Below are positions 1 through 7,006 of a stretch of 26,335 nucleotides of DNA, in pieces. How positions within the stretch are numbered: position 1 is the first letter of the stretch; every line of letters starts with the position of its first letter. The stretch covers positions 4,371 through 30,705 of the IMG/VR virus record IMGVR_UViG_3300011991_000005; one strand, 5' to 3'. The translations under genes and the position numbers were made by a program. The notes under the pieces were generated by a model. That model was not told the DNA's origin. It made no database searches and saw only the letters and a list, made by a program, of their open reading frames with translations. This DNA comes from a virus.

Positions 1-186
1 TGCTTTTTTGGCTTCTGCCTCTACGTGCTTCACGAAAGAATCAATTGCAGTGCCAATGACGTGGTGCATCTGGGGAGTGATATTATACTTAGTTTTCGGA
101 TGGCCTTTCTTGTGCCAACTAGTTACGATGTACCATTCGTTCGTCTGTGAATTTTGAATAAGTGTTGGGTTACATTGAATTGCCAT
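1..186 (-). CDS. Hypothetical phage protein, C-terminus cut by the window edge
   Basis: Translating the minus strand from the ATG at 186 gives 62 open codons that run off the window, beginning MAIQCNPTLIQ and rich in His and Lys (a WHKKGHPK stretch near residue 24). A GGGAGG ribosome binding site lies about nine bases upstream, inside the end of the preceding gene, whose TAA stop is one base before this ATG, so the two are probably co-translated. I do not recognise a family. No transmembrane segment or cysteine motif is visible in the part present. The start is well supported; the function is unknown. Confidence 0.65.
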   Translation of the reverse strand, partial: MAIQCNPTLIQNSQTNEWYIVTSWHKKGHPKTKYNITPQMHHVIGTAIDSFVKHVEAEAKKA

Positions 187-187
187 T

Positions 188-697
188 TTATTTACCTCCC
201 AATTCGTCTAAGTTGTACCAGTCAAAATCCGCGTTATTTAGCGTGTAGCACATCTTGCCACCCCAACCTTCAAATGGAGTTTCAGTGCCAGCTAACATAA
301 TGCTCATTAATTTCTCTTTACTTATATAGGTGAACACTGGAGTTTTTGTTAGGTAACCATTAACCCAGATGATGGCTGCACCTTGTCGGTAGTAACTTTC
401 GATCTGGGATACTTTCGCTCTGAACGTGGTAAGCATGCGGTTATTAAACTTGATTTCTACAGGTTTACCTTCTATTAGATAATCAGCAGCTGTACTAACT
501 TGGTGTCCTTCTAAGAACTGTCCGGCATTCCCACAACCGTTATCAGTGATTCTTAGCTCAATTCCGTATACTCGGTGCATATAGTGAACATAGCGTTGTA
601 CAATAGCTAGTTCAGCAGCTGATCCAACTTCTATGTCATTGGCAAACTCAGCTTTTGTTCGGTTATCCATACGATAAGAGTCACAATTTGCTATCAT
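188..697 (-). CDS. PD-(D/E)XK-fold nuclease-like protein
   Basis: A 169-residue protein with the layout of a small restriction-endonuclease-fold nuclease: an N-terminal helix containing E29, then D72, and E81-I-K83 nine residues later, followed by a helix with Q98. This D-x8-E-x-K arrangement is the metal-binding core of the PD-(D/E)XK superfamily, which includes resolvase-like and Vsr-like phage enzymes. That the protein cuts DNA is inferred from this motif only. It begins after the terminator at 723-756, with AAGGAG about ten bases before the ATG, so it is probably a separate transcriptional unit or depends on read-through. Its composition is odd for the window: it contains about six of the roughly ten GCG/CGC triplets I could find, which may mark recent acquisition. 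Fold assignment is moderate, substrate unknown. Confidence 0.55.
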   Translation of the reverse strand: MIANCDSYRMDNRTKAEFANDIEVGSAAELAIVQRYVHYMHRVYGIELRITDNGCGNAGQFLEGHQVSTAADYLIEGKPVEIKFNNRMLTTFRAKVSQIESYYRQGAAIIWVNGYLTKTPVFTYISKEKLMSIMLAGTETPFEGWGGKMCYTLNNADFDWYNLDELGGK

Positions 698-722
698 TTG
701 TTGTCATCTCCTTCATTTTAAG

Positions 723-756
723 TAAAAAAAATAAGAGGCCAGTATTTCTACCGACC
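723..756 (-). terminator. Rho-independent terminator after the dNMP kinase gene
   Basis: Read on the minus strand, GGTCGGTA and TACTGGCC form an 8-bp stem (with G-T wobbles) closed by a GAAA tetraloop, followed by TCTTA and a run of eight T. The stem begins inside the last codons of the kinase gene. It closes the operon that starts at the promoter near 5118-5157. Confidence 0.75.
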
Positions 757-1278
757 AATTGCTTTATCTACCAAAGCTTCTATGTTTATTTTTAGCCGTT
801 CTAATGTGCCTGAATTGTCTAATACGAATGCAGGAGCTTCCCAAAGGTCTTGGCACTCTAGCTTCAAAGCTTCCTCTTGCAAAGTGCCATCCCTTGCAAG
901 TAATCGTGCATATCGGATCTCTTCAGGGCAGTCAATAAAGATTGGAACGTAATCCAACCCACCAACGAAGGTGTTATACTCGATCTTGTGCCGACCATCT
1001 GTGACCACAACTCTATCAGCAGTGTTATAATTATTGTCAATCTTCTGCACTAGAAGCTGAGTCCACACGTTCTGTCTGTACAACTTCTTGTAGGTCTCAC
1101 CGATCTCGATAAGCTTTGCCCGATCGGTTCTGGGATTTTTCTCTGGGAAGAAACGAGTGTACTCAGCCCTAATGTCATCAGCAAAGGCTACTAGTCTGTA
1201 GTCATAAAGCTCTTCTAGGATCTCAGATACAGTGTCCTTGCCCGATCCAGCCTTTCCTATTAGGAAGATGTCTTTCAT
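748..1278 (-). CDS. Deoxynucleoside monophosphate kinase-like P-loop protein
   Basis: A 176-residue P-loop kinase. The Walker A motif GKAGSGKDT is at residues 8-16, and the Asp after the lysine is typical of the phage dNMP kinase and dephospho-CoA kinase group. A VVVTDGRHKIEY strand near residue 90 corresponds to the DxR motif that follows the nucleotide-binding core in T4/T5-type dNMP kinases. The likely role is phosphorylating dNMPs for DNA synthesis, acting after the ThyX and dUTPase encoded in the same operon. Its ATG overlaps the ThyX stop by four bases (ATGA), which indicates translational coupling. It is the last gene of the operon, and a terminator starts at its stop codon. Substrate range cannot be read from sequence. 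Confidence 0.75.
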   Translation of the reverse strand: MKDIFLIGKAGSGKDTVSEILEELYDYRLVAFADDIRAEYTRFFPEKNPRTDRAKLIEIGETYKKLYRQNVWTQLLVQKIDNNYNTADRVVVTDGRHKIEYNTFVGGLDYVPIFIDCPEEIRYARLLARDGTLQEEALKLECQDLWEAPAFVLDNSGTLERLKINIEALVDKAIGR

Positions 1279-1874
1279 TTAGTCACGACCTTGCAAGCTC
1301 CACAATTGTCACAAGGATGTGCTGAATGTAGTATCGGGAAGGCTAAACATAAAACTTGCCACATTCTCAGTGCAAGACGGTAATGCTCATCTTGAACGTG
1401 CTTCTTGCAAAGACGTTTCTGAAAATATTCATACCATACACGTATATTGCCAGCTAAGAAGAACTCTGTTTCTGTTGCTAAGGGAAGCATATAGGAAGCA
1501 TCTTCTAAGGAATCGATCTTGATTAAAGATTCATACTCATTAAAAGCTTTAACGTAAGCCCTATCATATTTAGGGTAAAGCATAGTTGTTTTTGGAGTAA
1601 TGCATTCAGCTTCACTCATGTCAATTGCTCGTGTACTACGTTCCATCGTGCTGAACATTCTACTCCTTAATACCTGAAGTCTAGTTTTCACACTGACTCC
1701 TTCTACCTTTAAGCAAGCCCAACCGAACTCCAGCACACTCATATGGGGCACAGGCTTTGCAACCAATGCACCTTCCAAGGTTTTTAATGTGCAGTCGTTT
1801 CCTCTGCATATACCTAGAGAAGCAATCATAGTTTCCATGCCTTGGGCATTATGGTCAATCATAATTACGTTCAT
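1275..1874 (-). CDS. thyX: Flavin-dependent thymidylate synthase (ThyX family)
   Basis: A 199-residue protein matching ThyX, which makes dTMP from dUMP using FAD, NADPH and methylene-tetrahydrofolate. The signature is at residues 70-82, RSRMFSTMERSTR, which fits the R-H-R-x7-S motif except that the central His is Ser71; R70, R72, the nucleophile-position S80 and R82 are kept. Upstream, EFGWACLKVEGVS (49-61) matches the family's substrate-binding strand. Downstream, the segment around GNIRVWYEYFQKRLC (about 142-156) matches the conserved helix ending in RLC. The C-terminus carries an extra CDNCGAC cluster. It starts with AGGAGG ten bases upstream and overlaps the papain-like gene by ATGA. With dUTPase and dNMP kinase in the same operon it forms a dTTP supply route. 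Confidence 0.85.
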   Translation of the reverse strand: MNVIMIDHNAQGMETMIASLGICRGNDCTLKTLEGALVAKPVPHMSVLEFGWACLKVEGVSVKTRLQVLRSRMFSTMERSTRAIDMSEAECITPKTTMLYPKYDRAYVKAFNEYESLIKIDSLEDASYMLPLATETEFFLAGNIRVWYEYFQKRLCKKHVQDEHYRLALRMWQVLCLAFPILHSAHPCDNCGACKVVTK

Positions 1875-2353
1875 ACGTTCAAATCCTCCTGTCTTAGTAG
1901 TTCAGAGTTTGCTAGATCACTTGGGGCAGCACTGTAAGTTTCCATGTCGGGCAATAACTCAATTCCGAGTGCATCGAAGTAAGCTTGCACTACTAGTTGA
2001 CTACAGATTGTCTTATGCTTAGATCTGAAAGGATTATACTTGATGTGCATGATCTTCTCGATTAAGAACCCTAGTAATTGAAGGAAGTTGTATTCCTCCC
2101 CGATCTTTCCCAGTGCATACCCGATGATTTCAACCTGTTGAATTACACTTAAAGGGGGGATTGGAGTGAATACACAAACATTGTTGTATTCTAAGATGCT
2201 TCTCCTTCTCACTCCAGTCCACCATGCTTCTACAAATTCCGTCTCACTAATTGCAAGGGCAGCATGAGTGAACTTTGACCCTTCTTCAAGCCGTATGCCC
2301 TCATCGATTAAGTCGTTTCCCCCAATGAATAGCAATACATCTCCAGCTTTCAT
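1871..2353 (-). CDS. YiiX/YebB-like permuted papain fold protein
   Basis: A protein of about 160 residues with the circularly permuted papain-like layout: an N-terminal AGDVLLFIGG strand, then FTHAALAIS with the candidate catalytic His, FVEAW, and a late TICSQLVVQAY segment with the candidate Cys. This order (His first, Cys later) fits the YiiX/YebB (C92) amidase-like group. I use the ATG at 2353 because it overlaps the previous stop as ATGA and has GGAAG eight bases upstream; a TTG at 2368 would add five residues. There is no signal peptide, so it should be cytoplasmic unless released by lysis. Amidase or peptidase activity is inference; its place in a nucleotide operon is unexplained. Confidence 0.6.
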   Translation of the reverse strand: MKAGDVLLFIGGNDLIDEGIRLEEGSKFTHAALAISETEFVEAWWTGVRRRSILEYNNVCVFTPIPPLSVIQQVEIIGYALGKIGEEYNFLQLLGFLIEKIMHIKYNPFRSKHKTICSQLVVQAYFDALGIELLPDMETYSAAPSDLANSELLRQEDLNV

Positions 2354-4314
2354 ACGGAAGGCTTCCAAGCATCATCGTCTCCCTCGTCTATATGCTCACA
2401 ACCATTACAAGGGGCAGCACTTTGATGGAGCAGATCATGCTCACAACTAGAGCAACGACCATACCCAGAACAATTAGAGAAGTCGGGCTTTTCCACCTCT
2501 GGTCTCCAAGAATCTGTATCTCCATTTGCAATGTGTTCACAATCATTACAGGGAGCAGTTTCCTCATCGACCAAAAAATGCTTACATTGAGAGCAACTAC
2601 CATAATATTTCATATCCGTGTAGTCAACTTTTTCTACTTTAGGAGCTTCTTCTTCTTCAGGGACTTCCTTAGAAACCCAAGAATCAGTTTTTCCATTTTC
2701 TATATGGGTACATTTATCACAAGGAGTGTTTTCCATACTGGTATGGTAATCTTTGCAATAGAAGCACTCTCCATGCCCAACTTGAGTAGTAAGAGCAACT
2801 TTCTCTTTTTGCTCTTCAATTGGTGCCCAATTTTCTCCACTTAAGTTCCCCATAAGACAAACTTCACAGGTTTCTATAACATCATTCTTATAATCTGCAT
2901 CATATTTACAGGTATGACACAGCCCGAAACCATCTACTTCAGTGTAAGGATTAGCTTCTTTTGCTTCAATTGCTTCCCAGAGGATTGGCTCTCCACTAGT
3001 GCTCTGTAGGCATTCTCGGCAAGGAGCTTGGTGAACAGGAGTATGATCATTTTTGCATGTGTTGCAATCTACCTTTGGAGCTTCAACATTGTCTATAGTG
3101 CCTTCATCGTCTATTTTCTCAACAGGTTTCCCCTCTGGCACCCAGCAAGAATAGTTAGAGTCACAATCATTACAAGGCTCTTCGTGCCCTGAAAAGTCTT
3201 TAAAGAGGCAGTTCATGCAATGTTTCTCAATCTCAACTTCAACCTTAACCACAACTTTTTCTTCTACAGCTTCTTCAGGCTGTTCCCAATTAGCATTCCT
3301 GTGGCAATCAATGCATGGAAAACTTAGCACAGGCACGGCTGCATGCTTACACTCGGAACAAAAGTGCTCATCGTCCTCATCTTCAATTTCCGTAGGTTCC
3401 TCTTGTGCTTCCCAGCCAGGGTAAGTAGATCCAATGCAGGAGGAGCAAGGGGCTTCCCAACCAGTTAACTTGATATGTTTACAATTATCACAGTCTTTTT
3501 CAGGCACAGGCTCTACTTCAGGTACAGGCTCAATGGCTTCCCCTTCTGCTAACCAGAGAGCATATCCTCGTAAATCACAACACACACTGCAAGGAGATTT
3601 GAGCACTGAAAGATCTTTAAATGAACAATTGTAGCAACCCTTCTCAACTTCTACCTCTTTTGGATCTTCCCAAAGAGAGTAGTTGGAATTACACCTAGAG
3701 CAAGGAGATTGAAAAAGATCCACATCTTCGTGCTTACAATTGTCACAATCCTTCTCGATCAATTCTTCAACCTCAACCTCAGGTTCAGTTTCACGATCAA
3801 AGTCATCACCTTGTTCTTGCCAGCCTGAGTTCATAATTGTGCAGAGGTTACAAGGGAATTGATCAACGTCTAGTTTCAGGGATTTGCAAGTATCACAGTC
3901 TGGAGCAACTTCCTTTATCACAACCTTTTCCTCACCGTACTGGCTAGGATCAATGTGCATGCCTAATGCTCTTTTGAGTGCAATGAGGCTTCCAACTGTT
4001 TGGTTAAATTCATCCGTAGGGTCACACTTGGCAATGCCAACTAAAGGGTAGAAAGGGCTGCCTTCCTTTTCGGTTAACACGGCTATTGTTATATTGTCAT
4101 CCGTAACAAAGCTAACTGCAGCCCCACTATGTTCAATCAATTCTGCTAGTTCATCCTCGAGAAGTTCTTGCTTGGTCTTTTCAACCCCAGGAGCTTCAAT
4201 CATCATTTCCAACAGGCCTACAAAGAAGTCAAGTTCGTCCATGCTGGCATTAATCATTGCCTCCAAATTTCTGATCTGAGCCTCTGCATAGGATTTAGTA
4301 AATAATTTTTCCAT
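2350..4314 (-). CDS. Giant repeat protein with 11 tandem four-cysteine zinc-knuckle units
   Basis: A 654-residue acidic protein. Residues 1-130 form a non-repetitive head with a GIAKCDPTDEFNQTVG segment (93-108) of a kind I associate with other Firmicutes phage proteins. Residues 140-654 hold eleven units of pattern C-x2-C, 9-12 residues, usually PC-x2-C, then 4-11 residues to a Trp. First cysteines are at 140, 190, 227, 275, 319, 366, 417, 466, 517, 574 and 621. Spacing is 37-57 residues, with linkers rich in Glu, Val and Pro. Each unit has four cysteines in zinc-ribbon or knuckle geometry, so the chain could hold eleven zinc ions. I do not recognise a named family with this copy number. The ATG at 4314 has AAAGGTGG about nine bases upstream. 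Function unknown; see the finding. Confidence 0.85.
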   Translation of the reverse strand: MEKLFTKSYAEAQIRNLEAMINASMDELDFFVGLLEMMIEAPGVEKTKQELLEDELAELIEHSGAAVSFVTDDNITIAVLTEKEGSPFYPLVGIAKCDPTDEFNQTVGSLIALKRALGMHIDPSQYGEEKVVIKEVAPDCDTCKSLKLDVDQFPCNLCTIMNSGWQEQGDDFDRETEPEVEVEELIEKDCDNCKHEDVDLFQSPCSRCNSNYSLWEDPKEVEVEKGCYNCSFKDLSVLKSPCSVCCDLRGYALWLAEGEAIEPVPEVEPVPEKDCDNCKHIKLTGWEAPCSSCIGSTYPGWEAQEEPTEIEDEDDEHFCSECKHAAVPVLSFPCIDCHRNANWEQPEEAVEEKVVVKVEVEIEKHCMNCLFKDFSGHEEPCNDCDSNYSCWVPEGKPVEKIDDEGTIDNVEAPKVDCNTCKNDHTPVHQAPCRECLQSTSGEPILWEAIEAKEANPYTEVDGFGLCHTCKYDADYKNDVIETCEVCLMGNLSGENWAPIEEQKEKVALTTQVGHGECFYCKDYHTSMENTPCDKCTHIENGKTDSWVSKEVPEEEEAPKVEKVDYTDMKYYGSCSQCKHFLVDEETAPCNDCEHIANGDTDSWRPEVEKPDFSNCSGYGRCSSCEHDLLHQSAAPCNGCEHIDEGDDDAWKPSV

Positions 4315-4348
4315 TGTTATTTTCCACCTTTCATTTATTCATTTCGTT

Positions 4349-4639
4349 TTAGCAACAACCGTTAATACAGCTCGTTCCGTCCGGCACTCTTATCATCGAT
4401 CCCCAGTACTCTTCCATAGTGAAATTGTTAATTAGAGGTGAACGGCACTCTGGGCAAAGATTGTTTTCCTCACAGTAGGATTCGTTCCATTCCTTAACAA
4501 ACTCAAATACTGCACCCAAGTCCAAGGCAGATACCACAGGTTTCCTATAATGAAGAATGTCTACAATTTCGGCATCATCTTCAATGTTAAGGTCTAGGAA
4601 ATCCTCAAGCTTATTCTCCACTACTGCCAATTCCACCAA
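4349..4639 (-). CDS. Small acidic protein with C-terminal cysteine cluster
   Basis: Up to 96 residues, acidic at the N-terminus, with LCPECRSPL about residues 61-69 and a terminal CINGCC, so a CxxC plus CxxxCC zinc-ribbon-like arrangement is possible. It overlaps the end of the dUTPase gene in another frame. The start is uncertain: in-frame TTG at 4639, GTG at 4636, TTG at 4630 and GTG at 4621 all lie inside the dUTPase gene. GAGAGGA and GGTGGA are the only ribosome-binding candidates, and the latter best suits 4621. It precedes the eleven-repeat zinc-knuckle gene in the same operon, so two adjacent genes carry metal-binding cysteine patterns. I do not recognise a family. Confidence 0.65.
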   Translation of the reverse strand: MVELAVVENKLEDFLDLNIEDDAEIVDILHYRKPVVSALDLGAVFEFVKEWNESYCEENNLCPECRSPLINNFTMEEYWGSMIRVPDGTSCINGCC

Positions 4640-5036
4640 TTCCTCTCTGTGTGTTGCTTAGATCAAAAGCTTCTAAGAAGATTGCTCGTTCTACTGGGGC
4701 AAGCACTCCTTGTGCAACTCGTTGTCCGACCTTGATCGGGAATGGCTCGTTTCCTAAATTCCAAAGTTTGATTTTGACTTCCCCTCGGTAACTCTCATCG
4801 ATTGTTCCAAAGTGGGCAAGGATATCATTTATGAATGCCATTCCTGATCTCCCTCTTACTTGAATTTCGTACCCGAAGGGGATTTGAAAGGAAATTCCGG
4901 TGCCTACAATTCCTGAACTATTGACTGGGAGTATTAATTCTGATGTGGAGTAGAAGTCAAACCCTGAGGCACCTGGATCGGCATAAGTCGGTATTACGGC
5001 TTTTTCGTTCAACAGCTTAATTCGTACAACATTCAC
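4611..5036 (-). CDS. dut: Trimeric dUTP diphosphatase
   Basis: A 141-residue dUTPase with all five family motifs: ADPGASGFDF (19-28), RSG (63-65), GTIDESYRGE (77-86, with catalytic-position D80), the GQRVAQGVLAP region (104-114) and RGIGGIGSSG (131-140). It hydrolyses dUTP to dUMP and pyrophosphate, keeping uracil out of DNA and feeding ThyX. In motif 5 the usual Phe of RGxGGFGSTG is Ile136 and the Thr is Ser, a mild variant of the P-loop-like lid. The start is GTG at 5036 with GAGGAGG eight bases upstream. It is the first gene after the promoter-like element at 5118-5157 and a leader hairpin at 5077-5113. Confidence 0.92.
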   Translation of the reverse strand: MNVVRIKLLNEKAVIPTYADPGASGFDFYSTSELILPVNSSGIVGTGISFQIPFGYEIQVRGRSGMAFINDILAHFGTIDESYRGEVKIKLWNLGNEPFPIKVGQRVAQGVLAPVERAIFLEAFDLSNTQRGIGGIGSSGE

Positions 5037-5076
5037 TCTTGTTTCCTCCTCAAATTAAAATAATTGGAATTAAAAT

Positions 5077-5113
5077 ATTCGGGTGGAAACTGAATTAACA
5101 GTCCCACCCGAAT
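5077..5113 (-). promoter_or_regulatory. Strong 5'-leader hairpin of the dUTPase operon
   Basis: ATTCGGGTGG (5077-5086) and CCACCCGAAT (5104-5113) are perfect inverted repeats. An inner ACTG/CAGT pair (5089-5092 and 5099-5102) leaves a six-base loop. The hairpin sits only a few bases downstream of the promoter-like box, so the mRNA would begin with it. No U-run follows, so it is probably not a terminator. mRNA stabilisation or leader control is inferred. Confidence 0.6.
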
Positions 5114-5117
5114 CCTC

Positions 5118-5157
5118 TCTACACCGAACCATTACCTCACTTTGATCGATTGTCACT
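5118..5157 (-). promoter_or_regulatory. Phage-type promoter element 1 (dUTPase operon)
   Basis: On the transcribed strand GTGACA (5156-5151) is followed after exactly 16 bases by TAATGGTTCGGTGTA (5134-5120) and then GAG. The same two-part element occurs at 10625-10664, 17560-17599 and 24436-24475, each just before an operon. There is no recognisable TATAAT, so a dedicated sigma factor or an activator is implied. It opens the dUTPase-to-dNMP-kinase operon. Confidence 0.7.
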
Positions 5158-5162
5158 CACTT

Positions 5163-5315
5163 TTAAAAGTTTTTTGCAATATGAATTATTAGTGAAAAGA
5201 CTACCCAAACTGCAAAGGCCTGGAAGATGTTGATTACCAGTCCGAAGATGCTTCCCACGGAGACCAAGGCTGCTGAAGCTAACAAGTAGATTAATAACGA
5301 TATGATCATTTCCAT
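5163..5315 (-). CDS. 50-residue two-helix membrane peptide
   Basis: A short gene found by translating the gap downstream of the PhoH gene. It starts at the ATG at 5315 with GAGGAGG eleven bases upstream and ends at TAA at 5163. The product begins MEMIISLLIYLL and is almost entirely hydrophobic: residues about 3-20 and 23-46 could each span a membrane, with only His45 and Lys48 charged or polar near the C-terminus. No signal-peptide cleavage site or cysteine is seen. It lies 20 bases after the PhoH stop, so it is the last gene of the ribonucleotide reductase operon and abuts promoter element 1. A holin-like or membrane-stress role is possible but unsupported. Confidence 0.7.
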   Translation of the reverse strand: MEMIISLLIYLLASAALVSVGSIFGLVINIFQAFAVWVVFSLIIHIAKNF

Positions 5316-5335
5316 TTAATTTTCCTCCTCTTTTT

Positions 5336-6157
5336 TTAAACTCTCAGACTAGCAAACAGTTCTGCCACACGACCTCTGACGGATTTTGTGAGATGGACGA
5401 TACCAACTTCAGGCTCATTCTTCAGCTCATTGATAGCAAAGGAAAGGCCATTCTTGTCCCCTTTAAATCGATTGTCAAAAGTCTGGTCAACGTCTCCACA
5501 GAACACGATCACAGATCCAGAAGACACTCGTGAGCCAAGCATTTTGACTTGCTCTCGGGACAATTGCTGTGCTTCGTCAATCACGATGAATAGGTTTTTT
5601 AAGTCCCGACCTTGCATGTCACCTGGGACATCGAAATGCAATTTCCCCTGCCCCAGCAAGGCATCTAGAGTTACATCCCCACCCGATAAATTGTCGATGA
5701 TCGGGTTGATCCAATTCTTCATTTTGTCATCTTTGTTCCCTGAGTAGAGTCCCAACGTCTCACCGACAGAGATCGGATGCCTCACTACAAACAGCCCATC
5801 GTACTTGTACTGACTGACCTTCATTAATCCATATTGGAGGGCAGCTTTGGTCTTCCCTGAACCGGCAATTCCGTACAAAAACTTGATTGGAATGTTGTCG
5901 TTATCTAATAGATCAAATGCAATTCTCTGCTCCAAATTCTTAGGTTTAAAACCTTTGCACAAGTGAAAAGAAAGAGGAGATCCGTCTGCACGAAACACCT
6001 CTTCCCCTTTGATCAGATATTCATTTATAGGACTGTCAATTTCACCTGAGTAGATCTGGTCGAACTCTTCATTAGTTACTTTCCGATATCCATCATAAAT
6101 TTCCATCGGCATTGGCCCCTTCTGTAACTGTACTGTCGGTTTCAATGGTACTAACAT
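5336..6157 (-). CDS. phoH: PhoH-like ATPase
   Basis: A P-loop ATPase of the PhoH family, common in phages of many hosts and usually of undefined role. Walker A is GIAGSGKT (residues 96-103 from the start chosen here) and Walker B is LFIVIDEAQQL, with D194 and E195. Later segments SVIVFCGDVDQ and LTKSVRGR fit the family's sensor and arginine positions. I choose ATG 6157 because GGGGAGG lies nine bases upstream; an ATG at 6178 has no ribosome binding site, and one at 6106 is a weaker alternative. The reading frame overlaps the end of the upstream gene by about 65 bases, which is long for this window. It belongs to the ribonucleotide reductase operon. Confidence 0.87.
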   Translation of the reverse strand: MLVPLKPTVQLQKGPMPMEIYDGYRKVTNEEFDQIYSGEIDSPINEYLIKGEEVFRADGSPLSFHLCKGFKPKNLEQRIAFDLLDNDNIPIKFLYGIAGSGKTKAALQYGLMKVSQYKYDGLFVVRHPISVGETLGLYSGNKDDKMKNWINPIIDNLSGGDVTLDALLGQGKLHFDVPGDMQGRDLKNLFIVIDEAQQLSREQVKMLGSRVSSGSVIVFCGDVDQTFDNRFKGDKNGLSFAINELKNEPEVGIVHLTKSVRGRVAELFASLRV

Positions 6158-6617
6158 CTTCTTCATCCTCCCCATCAAATTTTGCTATGAAAAGTGCTCC
6201 AACAAACATTCGATCCAAGCACACTGTTATGCCAGAAACATTGAGGGTGCATGTGATCTCTTCCTCATCTAAGCCGTTAAACCAACTGCTTATGTCTTGC
6301 TTCAGTTCTTCATTGGCTAGTACGGTCATTGGGTTGCCAGCAAGGAATGCAAAAGTAATTTTGTACATTTGTTCAGTCTCTTCAACTACCTCAGGAGGCT
6401 GTTCCCCTGGCTTAACTAGATGTAAGATAGACATGTTTGATTGTTCCTCCTCTTCCATTTCATCTGCATCGTCAAGATCGTCAATGTCTAGAATTTTGTT
6501 TCCTATCATTAAAGGAGAAAGCTTAGACCAGGCTTCCTGCCAAGTGGGGGCACTTACTTTACCCTCACTTAAGCTGCCATCGAATTTATCTTTCATTAAG
6601 AATTTGTAGTGCTTCAT
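6093..6617 (-). CDS. Acidic hypothetical protein
   Basis: A 174-residue acidic protein. Residues about 8-40 are polar with a Trp pair, followed by a run of Asp and Glu (near 44-60), then a beta-rich region with MYKITFAFLAGNPMTVL and CTLNVSGITVCLDRMFVGALF that could be a small compact domain. The C-terminus is again acidic. I start it at ATG 6617, which has GGAG nine bases upstream; a TTG nine bases earlier would overlap that site. Its last 65 bases also encode the start of PhoH in another frame, so the two are likely co-regulated. I do not recognise a family. Confidence 0.7.
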   Translation of the reverse strand: MKHYKFLMKDKFDGSLSEGKVSAPTWQEAWSKLSPLMIGNKILDIDDLDDADEMEEEEQSNMSILHLVKPGEQPPEVVEETEQMYKITFAFLAGNPMTVLANEELKQDISSWFNGLDEEEITCTLNVSGITVCLDRMFVGALFIAKFDGEDEEDVSTIETDSTVTEGANADGNL

Positions 6618-6629
6618 TACGTTCAACTC

Positions 6630-6992
6630 CTACGATTCAATGTACCATTTCCCTGTTCTGAAAAATGAGTGTGGAAATCCCTTTTCATTACCCTTAAAAC
6701 ACCCTAGCTTGTTGGCATGACTCTGTTTATACGTTTCTCCCCCATACTCAATCCGAATGTTTTTATCCTCAATCCAAGCTTGCATAGCTTCTTGCCAGGA
6801 GACTGGCTCTTCGACTATTTCCCACTCATGATCGTTAAGTTGAATTAAGTCATATGAGCTTGACGTTGTACCATATTTATCAATGAATGTTGGTTCTCCA
6901 TTTTTAAAGAAATAAATTAACTCACTAGTAGCCTTTTTAAATCTAGCCTTCGGATTTTCCAATGCATATTTGTAAACTTCCCAAGTTTTCAT
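6630..6992 (-). CDS. Hypothetical protein with two small W-E-A segments
   Basis: A 120-residue protein with two related-looking starts of a helix-strand unit: TWEVYKYALENPKARFK at residues 3-19 and SWQEAMQAWIEDKNIRIEY at 65-83. This WxxA...k.ir pattern resembles short phage domains such as those at the start of DUF2829/Tad2-like proteins, but the rest does not match, so I give no function. The C-terminus, HSFFRTGKWYIES, has a Trp-Tyr end typical of many small phage proteins. The ATG at 6992 follows a G-rich ribosome binding site, and the stop of the upstream membrane gene is about 14 bases away. It sits in the ribonucleotide reductase operon. Confidence 0.65.
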   Translation of the reverse strand: MKTWEVYKYALENPKARFKKATSELIYFFKNGEPTFIDKYGTTSSSYDLIQLNDHEWEIVEEPVSWQEAMQAWIEDKNIRIEYGGETYKQSHANKLGCFKGNEKGFPHSFFRTGKWYIES

Positions 6993-7006
6993 CTTAGTTC
7001 CCCCCC

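Noticed and set aside
2388-2603. A second open minus-strand frame inside the 3' end of the zinc-knuckle gene, and several plus-strand frames between 2392 and 4279
   Set aside because: They are shadows of the repetitive cysteine-rich gene in other frames, lack ribosome binding sites and show low-complexity, unnatural sequence.
5159-5170. ACTTTTAAAAGT palindrome at the end of the 50-residue gene considered as a terminator
   Set aside because: The stem is all A-T apart from its outer pairs, with no U-run on the minus strand.
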